DNA of 64,000 bases from Candidatus Avimonas caecicola (GTDB taxonomy: Bacteria; Bacillota; Clostridia; Oscillospirales; Acutalibacteraceae), in contig CAJFTG010000001.1 of the NCBI GenBank assembly GCA_904419875.1, forward strand, positions 1-64,000, written 5' to 3'. The notes beneath the pieces were generated by a model. The model was not told the DNA's origin, did not search any database, and saw nothing but the letters and a program-made list of their open reading frames with translations. Shown here one piece after another: positions 20,222 to 28,870 of this stretch. Position 1 is the first letter of the stretch, and every line of letters starts with the position of its first letter. A program made the translations under genes and the position numbers.

Positions 20222-21644
20222 CGGGCGTTCCTCCTTCCTCCGCTTTCGTCCGCCGGGGCCCCTGGTTTCCGTAGCCGCCATAATAGCCGTATGCCCTGCC
20301 GGTCCACGGAAGCTCCGCGCGAAAGGCGTTGAGAAGATATCCGGCGAAATCCGCCCGGCTTTTCCGAATCACGTCGCCGGCGTCGTTGACCGCTCCGGCC
20401 TCCGTCCAATCCTGCCTGACGGTCACAACGGCGGCGTCGGCGTGCCGCAGAAGCGCCTCCGTATCCGCCGAGACGTTCATCGGCGGGGTGTCGACCAGGA
20501 TAAAATCCGCCGATTCCCGGCATTCGGCGAGCAGGGCCTCCATCGCCTCGCCGGCGAGCAGCGCCCCCGTGCCGGAGACGCCGTGAAACTGATGCAGGAC
20601 CGTCAGGTTCTCCGCCTCCTCCGTTCGGATATCCGATAGGCCGCATTTCCCCATCAGGCAGTCGCTGAGGGAACGGCCCGTGTCCTTCCGCTCGAAAATC
20701 CGGTAAAGGGCCGGCTTCCTCATGTCCCCGTCAATGAGCAGCACCCGCCTCCCCCGTTGTGAAAAGGCGAGGGCCAGATTGGCGGCGACGGAGGACTTCC
20801 CCTCATTTTCGGCCACGCTGGTCACCACCACAACCTTTTGCCCCTGGCGGCGCAGCCGCCGTTCAAGCACGGCGGCGGCCCTGCGGAAGGATTCCACAAA
20901 GGGCGCGCCCACCAGCCGGGAGGAAATCAGCAGCGCCCGGGTTTTCTTCCTGCGCTTCCGCGCTTCCCGCAGTGTGCGGAATTTGCGCTCATAGGGTATC
21001 ACCCCCAGAATCCTGCCGTCCAGCTGCCTTTTGGCGGTCTCCCGCTTCTTCACGGTAAACCGGCAGTAGGACAGCAGCGCGATCACGGCCGCCGCCAGCA
21101 GGACGGCCGCCGCCGTCCCCAGCCGGCGGAGCCCGGAAACGTCCGTCGGATTGGAAGGGGCGTAGGGGATGGACGGGCGTTTCAGCGTGTCCAGACGGGC
21201 GTTGGAAAAAAGGTGTTCCGACACCGCCCCGTAATTGTCAAGGGCGGACTGAATAATACGGTACGCGCCGCGCGGCGAATCGGCGGTCGCCGTCAGGACC
21301 ATGAGGTTGGTCTCGGCAACCAGCTGGATGGACAGATCCCCCGCGGCGGCTTCCTCCCCCGTATCCTCGACGATCAGCCTGCGCAGCGTGTCGCTTTGAA
21401 ACACCTCGCTGAACACCTCTGCCAGCTCCTTGGCTGTGCTCAGGGAGGCATACGACCCGCTGCTGTTCCCCTTTACCGTGACCGCCAGGGTGGCGGAGGA
21501 GGCGTATTCCGGCGTAGATCGGAGCGAGTAAGCGCCGGTGATTCCCAGGAACGCCGCCGCCCCCGCCAGCAGAATCACCCACAGGTTCCTCAGCAGATCC
21601 GCGCCGATGCTGCGCAGGTCCAGATAATCCAAACTCCACTTCAT
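20208..21644 (-). CDS. Wzz + bacterial tyrosine kinase fusion, copy 1
   Basis: TSVAENEGKSSVAANLALAFSQRGRRVLLIDGDMRKP, DTPPMNVSAD, C-terminal AYGYYGGYG; N-terminal Wzz-like TM. Confidence 0.9.
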   Translation of the reverse strand: MKWSLDYLDLRSIGADLLRNLWVILLAGAAAFLGITGAYSLRSTPEYASSATLAVTVKGNSSGSYASLSTAKELAEVFSEVFQSDTLRRLIVEDTGEEAAAGDLSIQLVAETNLMVLTATADSPRGAYRIIQSALDNYGAVSEHLFSNARLDTLKRPSIPYAPSNPTDVSGLRRLGTAAAVLLAAAVIALLSYCRFTVKKRETAKRQLDGRILGVIPYERKFRTLREARKRRKKTRALLISSRLVGAPFVESFRRAAAVLERRLRRQGQKVVVVTSVAENEGKSSVAANLALAFSQRGRRVLLIDGDMRKPALYRIFERKDTGRSLSDCLMGKCGLSDIRTEEAENLTVLHQFHGVSGTGALLAGEAMEALLAECRESADFILVDTPPMNVSADTEALLRHADAAVVTVRQDWTEAGAVNDAGDVIRKSRADFAGYLLNAFRAELPWTGRAYGYYGGYGNQGPRRTKAEEGGTPDGRA

Positions 21645-21716
21645 GTTGACGACCCTTTCTTTCCCAGGTGGTGCCGGACCATGCGGCCCAAAGAGCGGGG
21701 CTCCGCCGGAGGACGG

Positions 21717-22535
21717 CTACTCGACAATCACGGTCAGCCAGGTAACGCCGGTATCCCCGCGGTCCTCCGCCGTGTACTTCACCTCATAGATGCCCGGCAC
21801 GGCGGTGTCCACCCCGGACTGCGCCGATACCCCGGCGGTGTCCAGGGCCGTCCCGTCCCCCCGGCTGACGGATTCCACCCAGGCGTCCGGGTCGAATTCC
21901 TCCCCGGCACGCAGATAAACCAGGTTCTGCTTCAGCACAATCTGGAGCCGCAGCTCCTCCCCGCCCACCACGTGAACCGGGAGCGCCGCCTGCGCCAGAT
22001 CCCCGTAAGAGTTGGACACCTCCACGTGCAGCGTATATTCCCCCGTCCGGGTATAGCTGACATTGCTTTCCGTAACACTCAGGAAAGGGGTGACATCCCC
22101 GTCCAGCATATCGGAGGCCCTCACATACGACGAGGCCGCGTCCCCCCGGCTTCCCTTTTCAAACACCAGCGGCTGGTCCAGCGAAAACTGCGGGGGACGG
22201 TAATCGGTAAACACCGCCGGCCGGACCAGGGTGGCGGGATGGCCGGAGGAGTCGAACACCACGTAGGTTATCGCGCAGGAGCCGTCCGACTGGAACCGGG
22301 AGATGCCGCCCACCAGGATCTGGCCGGTCAGGTCGCCGTCCTTCCCGTCCGAAGCGTAGAGGCCGGCGAGCAGCTCCTCCTCCGAAGCGGCGCAGGTCGT
22401 CTCCAGGATTTCCCGGTCGCTGGCAATCACCGGCAGGGTCATGTCCTGCCGGGCCCGCTCGCTGTAACGGGAAACCCCGTAAACCGCCAGGGACAAGACA
22501 AACAGCACAATCACGCCGATTCGGATACCTCTCAT
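21717..22535 (-). CDS. Membrane-anchored protein with Ig-like/bacterial cell-surface repeats, unknown function
   Basis: N-terminal TM (GIRIGVIVLFVLSLAVYGVS) then repeats such as ASDMLDGDVTPFLSV...TGEYTLHVEVSNSYGD, VPGIYEVKYTAEDRGDTGVTWLTVIVE. Confidence 0.7.
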   Translation of the reverse strand: MRGIRIGVIVLFVLSLAVYGVSRYSERARQDMTLPVIASDREILETTCAASEEELLAGLYASDGKDGDLTGQILVGGISRFQSDGSCAITYVVFDSSGHPATLVRPAVFTDYRPPQFSLDQPLVFEKGSRGDAASSYVRASDMLDGDVTPFLSVTESNVSYTRTGEYTLHVEVSNSYGDLAQAALPVHVVGGEELRLQIVLKQNLVYLRAGEEFDPDAWVESVSRGDGTALDTAGVSAQSGVDTAVPGIYEVKYTAEDRGDTGVTWLTVIVE

Positions 22536-23074
22536 GAACAAACCTCCCTGTCCCCGCCTCGCCGGGTTGCACGGCGGGGGGACGACACATTGACACAGGC
22601 CGGGCGCGGCCCTTTGGCAGTAAGACGGGCGGCAGAGCCGCGCGGGCAAAAAGGAAGAGGGCGTTTATGCCTGCCGTTTCCACCGGTTTCCTCCAACGCG
22701 AAAAGGCACGCCAAAAGAGGAAGGCGCCCCGCCACCCGGCAGACAGGCCCGCACTTCGTCGGGCGGCTTCCCTTTGGCGAAATCCGGCCGGCCGCCTCGC
22801 CGCCGTTCGGCCGCCGGTCGATTCCATCCGCACAGCGGGCCCGCCTGTTTCCTTGACCACACTGCCGCAGGCATCCGGGCGCCCCCGTCTGAACCGCCCG
22901 GCCTTTTTCGCGCCGTTTTCCTGTATGCGCCCTCCGCCGCGCCGCCGAAGAAGAAATACAGGCAGCGCCCGTCCCCTCCGGCAGCCGCTTTCCCATGGGA
23001 ACGGGCGCGCATCGGCCGGCCGCCTTTCCAGGGGTTCGGCCCGTGCCCGGCCTTTATGGCGGTGGTTCCCGCCC

Positions 23075-24508
23075 TTATTTCTTCAGGGCTTCCCGGCGCC
23101 CCTCGGCGGGCCGCACAACCGGCTCGGCGGCGGTGACCTGCCCCTCCTGTACGCCCTCGGTGCTCTCCGGCATGAACAGGATTTTGACGGTGGCGAAAAG
23201 CAGCTTCAGGTCCTGCGCAACGGACTGGTTGGCGATATAGATCAGATCCATCTGCAGCTTTTCATAGGGACGGGTGTTGTATTTGCCGTAAATCTGGGCG
23301 TAGCCGGTCAGCCCCGCCTTGGCCTGCAGCCGCAGGCTGAATTCGGGCATCTCCGCCTCGTACTGGGCGGCAATCTCGGGCCGTTCCGGCCGGGGGCCGA
23401 CCAGGCTCATGTCCCCCTTAAGGATGTTGAGCAGCTGAGGCAGCTCATCCAGCCGCACCTTGCGGATAAACCGGCCGACCGGGGTAATGCGGTCGTCCCC
23501 TTCCGCGGCGAGCCGGGCGACGCCGTCCTTCTCCGCGTCCACCCGCATACTGCGGAATTTCAGAATGTCGAAGCGCCGTCCGTCCTTGGTCAGCCGGGTC
23601 TGCCGGTAGAAGGCCGGGCCGCCGTCATACAGCCGGATGGCCAGCGCCACACCGGCCATCACCGGGCTGAAAACCACCAGCGTAACGCCGGACAGGAGGA
23701 TGTCCAGCCCCCGTTTGATTCCCAGATAGAGCAGGGAGGTGCGGTTGCGTCCGCAGTGCAGGACCGGCACATTCGACAGCTGGAGCTGTGTGGAACCGCT
23801 GACCAGCAGGTCCCCGATCTTCGGCCGGATGTACACCTGGATGTTGCGCTCAACGCAGTATTTCAGCACCGTGTTGCGGTCGCTGGAATGCAGGCCGCAC
23901 AGGAAGACCGCCTCCGCCTCCCCGTCCTCCAGCCGGCGGAACACCTCCTGCACGCCGTCGGAAATGTCCAGCTCCCCCCGGATGAGGAATTTCCGCCGTA
24001 TCTTTTTCACGTCGTCGATCTCCCAGCAGACCTCCGGGCGGTCGTAAATGATATAGGTGCGCCGCGGGGGGAAAAGCGCCCGGGACAGCCGGTCCGCCGC
24101 CAGCGCCCACAGCAGGTTGACCAGGCACCCGGCGGCCAGCAGCCCCAGCAGCGCCAGCGGATTCATAAGGCGGCACGCCGCCAGGCAGAGCAGCAGATAC
24201 TCGAAGAAAAGCGTCAGGAACTGCGCCACTCCCAGGGAATACACGATTTCCGGCACAGAGGAATTCCCGGCCTGGAATCCCCCGTATACCCCCGCCAGCA
24301 CCTTGAAAAGAACCAGATACGCCGCAATCAGCCCCCAATGCCGGATATCCGCCGGCGAGGGGGAAAGCCGCCCGGCGTAAAACAGAAACCATGTTCCGCC
24401 GAACAGAGCCGTTTGGAAAAGGACCAGAACCGCTTTGGCCAGGCTCATCAGAGCATTCCGCGCGGAGACCTCCGCGCTGCTCAGCCGCCGTGCTTTTTGC
24501 TGTGCCAT
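23075..24508 (-). CDS. Exopolysaccharide polyprenyl glycosylphosphotransferase (priming sugar transferase, CpsE/WbaP-like)
   Basis: IKRGLDILLSGVTLVVFSPVM, RQTRLTKDGRRFDILKFRSM, GRFIRKVRLDELPQLLNILKGDMSLVGPRPERPE. Confidence 0.95.
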   Translation of the reverse strand: MAQQKARRLSSAEVSARNALMSLAKAVLVLFQTALFGGTWFLFYAGRLSPSPADIRHWGLIAAYLVLFKVLAGVYGGFQAGNSSVPEIVYSLGVAQFLTLFFEYLLLCLAACRLMNPLALLGLLAAGCLVNLLWALAADRLSRALFPPRRTYIIYDRPEVCWEIDDVKKIRRKFLIRGELDISDGVQEVFRRLEDGEAEAVFLCGLHSSDRNTVLKYCVERNIQVYIRPKIGDLLVSGSTQLQLSNVPVLHCGRNRTSLLYLGIKRGLDILLSGVTLVVFSPVMAGVALAIRLYDGGPAFYRQTRLTKDGRRFDILKFRSMRVDAEKDGVARLAAEGDDRITPVGRFIRKVRLDELPQLLNILKGDMSLVGPRPERPEIAAQYEAEMPEFSLRLQAKAGLTGYAQIYGKYNTRPYEKLQMDLIYIANQSVAQDLKLLFATVKILFMPESTEGVQEGQVTAAEPVVRPAEGRREALKK

Positions 24509-24600
24509 CTCTCCACATACCTCTTTCTGCCGACAGCCTTGTTATCCACAATCCCACCGTTTTATCCCACAATCCCGCCGCCGGGTTCCTCCGCGCGGCG

Positions 24601-25245
24601 TCAGCCGAAGAACCGCTCCTCCAGCATCAGGCACAGGCAGTGGTACACCGGCAGATGCAGCTCCTGCACCCGGTAGGTCTCGGTTTCCGGCACCGCGATC
24701 GCGATGTCCGCGAACCGTGCCAGCTCGCCGCCGCCCGCGCCGGTCAGCCCAATCACCCGCATCCCCACCGCGCGGGCCGTGACCGCCGCATACATCACGT
24801 TTTTCGAGTTGCCGGAGGTGGAAATCCCCAGCAGCACGTCCCCCTCGGCACCGTAGCCGTAAACCTGCTGGGCAAAGCTTTCCAGCCCGTTCACGTCGTT
24901 CATGAACGCGGTGCTCAGCGCGCTGTGATTGGTCAGGGCGATGGCCGGCAGGCCGCCCTGCAAATCCCGCGCCAGCTCCTCCCCTCGCGTCCGGTCCACG
25001 GCGGTCAGCCGTTCCCGGAACGCGGGGGACGGCTCCCGCTTTTTCTTGAAGCCCTTCATCAGCTCCCCGACGATATGCTCCGCGTCGGCCGCGGAGCCGC
25101 CGTTCCCCGCCACCAGCAGCTTGCCGCCGCCCGCGTAGCACCTCTCCAGCGCCCCGTACGCCGCGGCGACCGCTTCCCGCACGCTTTCCAGCGCCGGGTA
25201 CCGTTCCATCAGCAGCTCCAGCTGCCGCCAAACCGATGATTCCAT
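24601..25245 (-). CDS. gmhA: Phosphoheptose isomerase-like SIS-domain protein
   Basis: LLVAGNGGSAADAEHIVGELMKGF, LGISTSGNSKNVMYA, IGLTGAGGGEL; adjacent to HddC/GmhB and HddA homologues. Confidence 0.88.
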   Translation of the reverse strand: MESSVWRQLELLMERYPALESVREAVAAAYGALERCYAGGGKLLVAGNGGSAADAEHIVGELMKGFKKKREPSPAFRERLTAVDRTRGEELARDLQGGLPAIALTNHSALSTAFMNDVNGLESFAQQVYGYGAEGDVLLGISTSGNSKNVMYAAVTARAVGMRVIGLTGAGGGELARFADIAIAVPETETYRVQELHLPVYHCLCLMLEERFFG

Positions 25246-25374
25246 GCGTCACTCATCCTCGTATAATAAGATTTGCAGACGGTTTTCAGTGGGTCTGCTT
25301 AGTTCACTTATAAAAGCTCGGCGGGCGTTGGAATACCCGCGATGCAGCAGCCGCCGGACGGCGGGGACGTTCGG

Positions 25375-26688
25375 TCACTTTCCGCTTATTTTCAGAATAT
25401 CGTCCACCGCCGCCGCCAGGTCGGGATACCCCGGCCGCCCCTGCGCGTCCCTTTCCCCAAGGAAAGCCGTGCGGCAGCCCGCCGCCCTCCCGGCCTCCAT
25501 ATCGCTTTCCGTATCCCCGACCATCCAGGAGGCGCCGAGATCGATCTGCAGGTCCTCCGCCGCCCGCAGCAGCAGGCCGGGCTTCGGCTTGCGGCAGGCG
25601 CAGTCGATTTTGTATTCCGGCCGCTCGCCGGGGTACCCGCCGTCCGGGTGATGGGGGCACACGTAAATGCCGTCCAGATACGCCCCTTCCCGGCCCAGCA
25701 GGGTTTCCATCTTGTTGTGGATCTCCCGCAGCCCCGCCGGCGTCACCTCGCCGCGGGCGATGACCGGCTGGTTGGTCGCCACAACGGCCAGAATACCGGC
25801 CTGGTTCAGCCGGCGGACGGCCTGTCCCACGCCGGGCAGCAGCTCGAATTCCTCCGGCCGCCGGAGAAAGCCGGCATACCGGTTGACCGTCCCGTCCCGG
25901 TCCAGGAAAACCGCCCGCTGCTTGAAGCGCAGGTTTTTCGCCCGCACCCGGCCGGCGCGCAGGTCCTCCGAAGCTGCCTCCAGCCGGTCCGGCGTGCCCA
26001 TGTCCATCACGTATTCGGGGGAATCGTAGGCGTACAGCCCGCCGGAGGGGATCAGAGGCTTCAGGACCTCCCTGTCCAGGTCCATCTTCTTGAGCTCCCG
26101 GAACAGGCCGAATTCCGGTGAAAAAATCCGGCCGGACAAAAAGTGCAGTCCCGCGTTGACCCGGTTCTGGACCCACAGCCGCTTGTCCTCCCTGTGCAGC
26201 CAGTTCTGCACCCGGCCGGTCTCGTCCGTCACCAGGATGCCGCTGTCGTACGGATGGCTGTTGGGGTGGGTGAACAGGGTCGCCAGGCCGCCGTGCGCCT
26301 TGTGCGCCCGGTAGAACCGGCTGATGTCGACGTCGAACAGAATATCGCCGTTGAGCAAAAGGAAATCCCCCTGGGACAGCTCCTCCCGCAACAGGTACAG
26401 CGCCCCCGCCGTGCCCAGCGGCTCGGTTTCCTCCACATACGCGATATGTACGCCGAACGGCTTCCCGTCCGCCGGCGAAATACCGGAGCCATCCCCGAAG
26501 TAGCGCCGGATTACATGGCCGAGATACCCGATCACCAGCACCACGTCGGTAAAGCCCTGCTCCCGGAGCGCGTCAATCTGGCGTTCGAGGACCGGCTTTC
26601 CCAGAAGAGGGATCATGGGCTTGGGGATTTCCGAATGCACCGCGGCGATCCGCGTCCCCCTGCCGCCCGCCATAACGACGGCCTTCAT
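25375..26688 (-). CDS. Fusion: sugar nucleotidyltransferase (HddC-like) + HAD heptose bisphosphate phosphatase (GmhB-like)
   Basis: N-term MKAVVMAGGRGTRIAAVHSEIPKPMIPLLGKPVLERQI; C-term RAVFLDRDGTVNRYAGFLRRPEEFELLPGV...CPHHPDGG...DCACRKPKPGLLL...WMVGDTESDMEAG. Confidence 0.9.
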   Translation of the reverse strand: MKAVVMAGGRGTRIAAVHSEIPKPMIPLLGKPVLERQIDALREQGFTDVVLVIGYLGHVIRRYFGDGSGISPADGKPFGVHIAYVEETEPLGTAGALYLLREELSQGDFLLLNGDILFDVDISRFYRAHKAHGGLATLFTHPNSHPYDSGILVTDETGRVQNWLHREDKRLWVQNRVNAGLHFLSGRIFSPEFGLFRELKKMDLDREVLKPLIPSGGLYAYDSPEYVMDMGTPDRLEAASEDLRAGRVRAKNLRFKQRAVFLDRDGTVNRYAGFLRRPEEFELLPGVGQAVRRLNQAGILAVVATNQPVIARGEVTPAGLREIHNKMETLLGREGAYLDGIYVCPHHPDGGYPGERPEYKIDCACRKPKPGLLLRAAEDLQIDLGASWMVGDTESDMEAGRAAGCRTAFLGERDAQGRPGYPDLAAAVDDILKISGK

Positions 26689-27701
26689 GCGCCTTCCTCC
26701 TCCTTGGTCAGCGGATAGCTTTCCGGCACGTAATACAGCACCCGGGTGCCTCCGTTTTCGAACCGGAAAGGCACCTCCATCAGCCCGTGCAGCGCCGCAC
26801 GCACGCTTTCCCTCCGCTCCTTGCGTACATAGAACAGCAGGAAGCCCCCGCCACCGGCCCCCAGCAGCTTTCCGCCGAGCGCGCCGGCGGCGACCGCTTT
26901 CTGATAAAGGGCGTCGATGGAATCGGTGGAAATCCGGCTGCCCGTCTGCCGCTTGAGCTTCCACGTATGATCCAGCAGCCGCCCGAAATCGTCCAGGTCG
27001 GCCTCGTTGTCCTCCATCACCTTCTGCGCCTCGTCCACCAGGCGGTACATTTCCATCAGCTGCGCGGTCTTGTCCCCGATGGAGCGCTGGGTGGATTCCT
27101 GAATGTCGGAGGAGAAACGGGAGAAACCGGTGAAAAACAGCATCAGGCTGTCGTTCAGCCTCTCCTTGCGCTCCGGGCTGATAATTACCGGCGTGACCTC
27201 GTAGCCCTGCGCGGAAAAATCGATGCGGTTCAGCCCGCCGAAGGCCGCCGCGATCTGGTCCTGCACGCCGCCGGCTTCGCGGCAGAGCTCCCGCTCCAGA
27301 TAAATGGCTTCGTCGGCCAGGCGGCGCTTGCCTGCAAATTCCCCTTTGAGGGAATGGAAGGCGCTGAGCATCCCGACCGCAAAGCTGCTGCTCGTCCCCA
27401 ATCCGGTGCGGGCCGGGAGATCCGCCTCATAGGTCAGGCGGATCTCCCGCATGTCCAGCATCCGCATCGCCTCCCGGATCGCCGGGTGCTGAATCTGCTC
27501 CAGGTCGGTGACCCGCTCGGTCTTCGCGTAGGACAGCTCGGTGGAATAATCGAAAAAGCGGGGCAGATGGCGGACGTTGACATAACAGTACTTGTCAAAG
27601 GTGGTGGACAGCACCGCGCCGCCGTGCTCGTTATAAAACGCGGGCATGTCCGTGCCGCCGCCGAAAAACGACATGCGGAACGGGGTTTTTGTGATAATCA
27701 C
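26685..27701 (-). CDS. hddA: GHMP kinase, D-glycero-D-manno-heptose 7-phosphate kinase-like
   Basis: TPFRMSFFGGGTDMPAFYNEHGGAVLSTTFDKYCYVNV, ARTGLGTSSSFAVGMLSAF, GALGGKLLGAGGGGFLLFYV. Confidence 0.88.
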   Translation of the reverse strand: MIITKTPFRMSFFGGGTDMPAFYNEHGGAVLSTTFDKYCYVNVRHLPRFFDYSTELSYAKTERVTDLEQIQHPAIREAMRMLDMREIRLTYEADLPARTGLGTSSSFAVGMLSAFHSLKGEFAGKRRLADEAIYLERELCREAGGVQDQIAAAFGGLNRIDFSAQGYEVTPVIISPERKERLNDSLMLFFTGFSRFSSDIQESTQRSIGDKTAQLMEMYRLVDEAQKVMEDNEADLDDFGRLLDHTWKLKRQTGSRISTDSIDALYQKAVAAGALGGKLLGAGGGGFLLFYVRKERRESVRAALHGLMEVPFRFENGGTRVLYYVPESYPLTKEEEGA

Positions 27702-28870
27702 GGTTTTGCACTTCCCTTCATCTTGGTCAGGACCCGGTCTAAGACCGCCCAGTTGCGGTCCGCCTCCCGCGCCAGCTGCGGAACGTTTTCGTCAAGTGTC
27801 TGCCGGATGGCCGCTTTCTCTGCAAGCGCCCGGTACACGGCCTTCCGGAAACGGTCGGCGTCAAACGCGATCCTTCGGCGGTAGTACTGCCCGCCGCCGA
27901 TGCAGACGCGCACCAGGTAATCGGACAGCCCCAGCCTCTCCGCCGCGTCGTCCAGCTTGTCGCTGTAGGCGATCGCGACGCCGGGGACGCGCAGGCACGA
28001 CGCCAGCACCAGCGCGTGAAACCGCATGCAGATGCAGACCTCGGCGCTTCCCAGCTCTTTCAGGATATCCGCCGGATGTTCAGGGAACGGGGAAAGCCGA
28101 ACCGCATCCGGGTTGTCGAGGTATTCCAGAGCCTCCCGGCTGAAGCGGTCGTCCTTCCGGTCGGTAAAGGTGAGCAGCCGGAGGGCATATCCCCGGCCGG
28201 TCAGCTCGTTGAGGACCCCGGACAGCCCTTTCAGGAAAGCCTTCCTCTCGGTGGCCGCGTCCCCGAAAATATCGGCGAGGGCCACAGCGACCGTCCCGGC
28301 CTGGGCAGGGCGGCGTTCCGGCGGCTTTGTGCCGAACAGTACGTCGCCCGCCTCCACAAGACGGTCTTCCCGTTTCTGCGGCAGCCGTACTCCCGCCTTC
28401 ACGCCCTGCTGACGGGCTGCGAAACCGTCGGCATGGACAATCAGGTTCCGCAGCAGGAACCGGCCGAGGCCCGTGCGGAAGTTTTCGCTTCCGACGCCCA
28501 GCCCGATGAACGCCATGCGGTGCCCCCAAAGCTTGGAAACGGCCAGCAGCAGGTTCCAGAACAGCAGCTTGCCCGTGTTCCTGTGCGGAAAAAGGCCGCC
28601 CGGCCCGCAGACGACCAGGTCCGCTTTCCGGCAGGCGGAAAACGAGGCCCGCACCGACCGGGGAAGGACCGCCGCCTCCATCCCGGCAGGTACAAGGCGG
28701 AGGACATCCCGGCTGTTGGAAAATATCCATATTTCCGCGGCGGGCTGCCGCTTTTGAAGAAATCGCAGGAGCTCATAGAGAATATAATCGTCGCCGACAT
28801 TGCGTTCGCCGTAAAAACCCCAGCACGCAATGACCGGCGGCTCCGCCCGCTTCCGCCGCTTGCGTCTCAT
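27698..28870 (-). CDS. Polysaccharide pyruvyl transferase (CsaB-like)
   Basis: WGFYGERNVGDDYILYELLRFL, VVCGPGGLFPHRNTGK, FIGLGVGSENF, CICMRFHALVLASCLRVPGVAIAYSDK. Confidence 0.85.
   Translation of the reverse strand: MRRKRRKRAEPPVIACWGFYGERNVGDDYILYELLRFLQKRQPAAEIWIFSNSRDVLRLVPAGMEAAVLPRSVRASFSACRKADLVVCGPGGLFPHRNTGKLLFWNLLLAVSKLWGHRMAFIGLGVGSENFRTGLGRFLLRNLIVHADGFAARQQGVKAGVRLPQKREDRLVEAGDVLFGTKPPERRPAQAGTVAVALADIFGDAATERKAFLKGLSGVLNELTGRGYALRLLTFTDRKDDRFSREALEYLDNPDAVRLSPFPEHPADILKELGSAEVCICMRFHALVLASCLRVPGVAIAYSDKLDDAAERLGLSDYLVRVCIGGGQYYRRRIAFDADRFRKAVYRALAEKAAIRQTLDENVPQLAREADRNWAVLDRVLTKMKGSAKP

Noticed and set aside
20838-24676. Long + strand ORFs (672 and 669 aa) across EPS kinase and priming transferase genes
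   Set aside because: Antisense shadows of clear minus-strand families; compositions typical of reverse-frame high-GC DNA.
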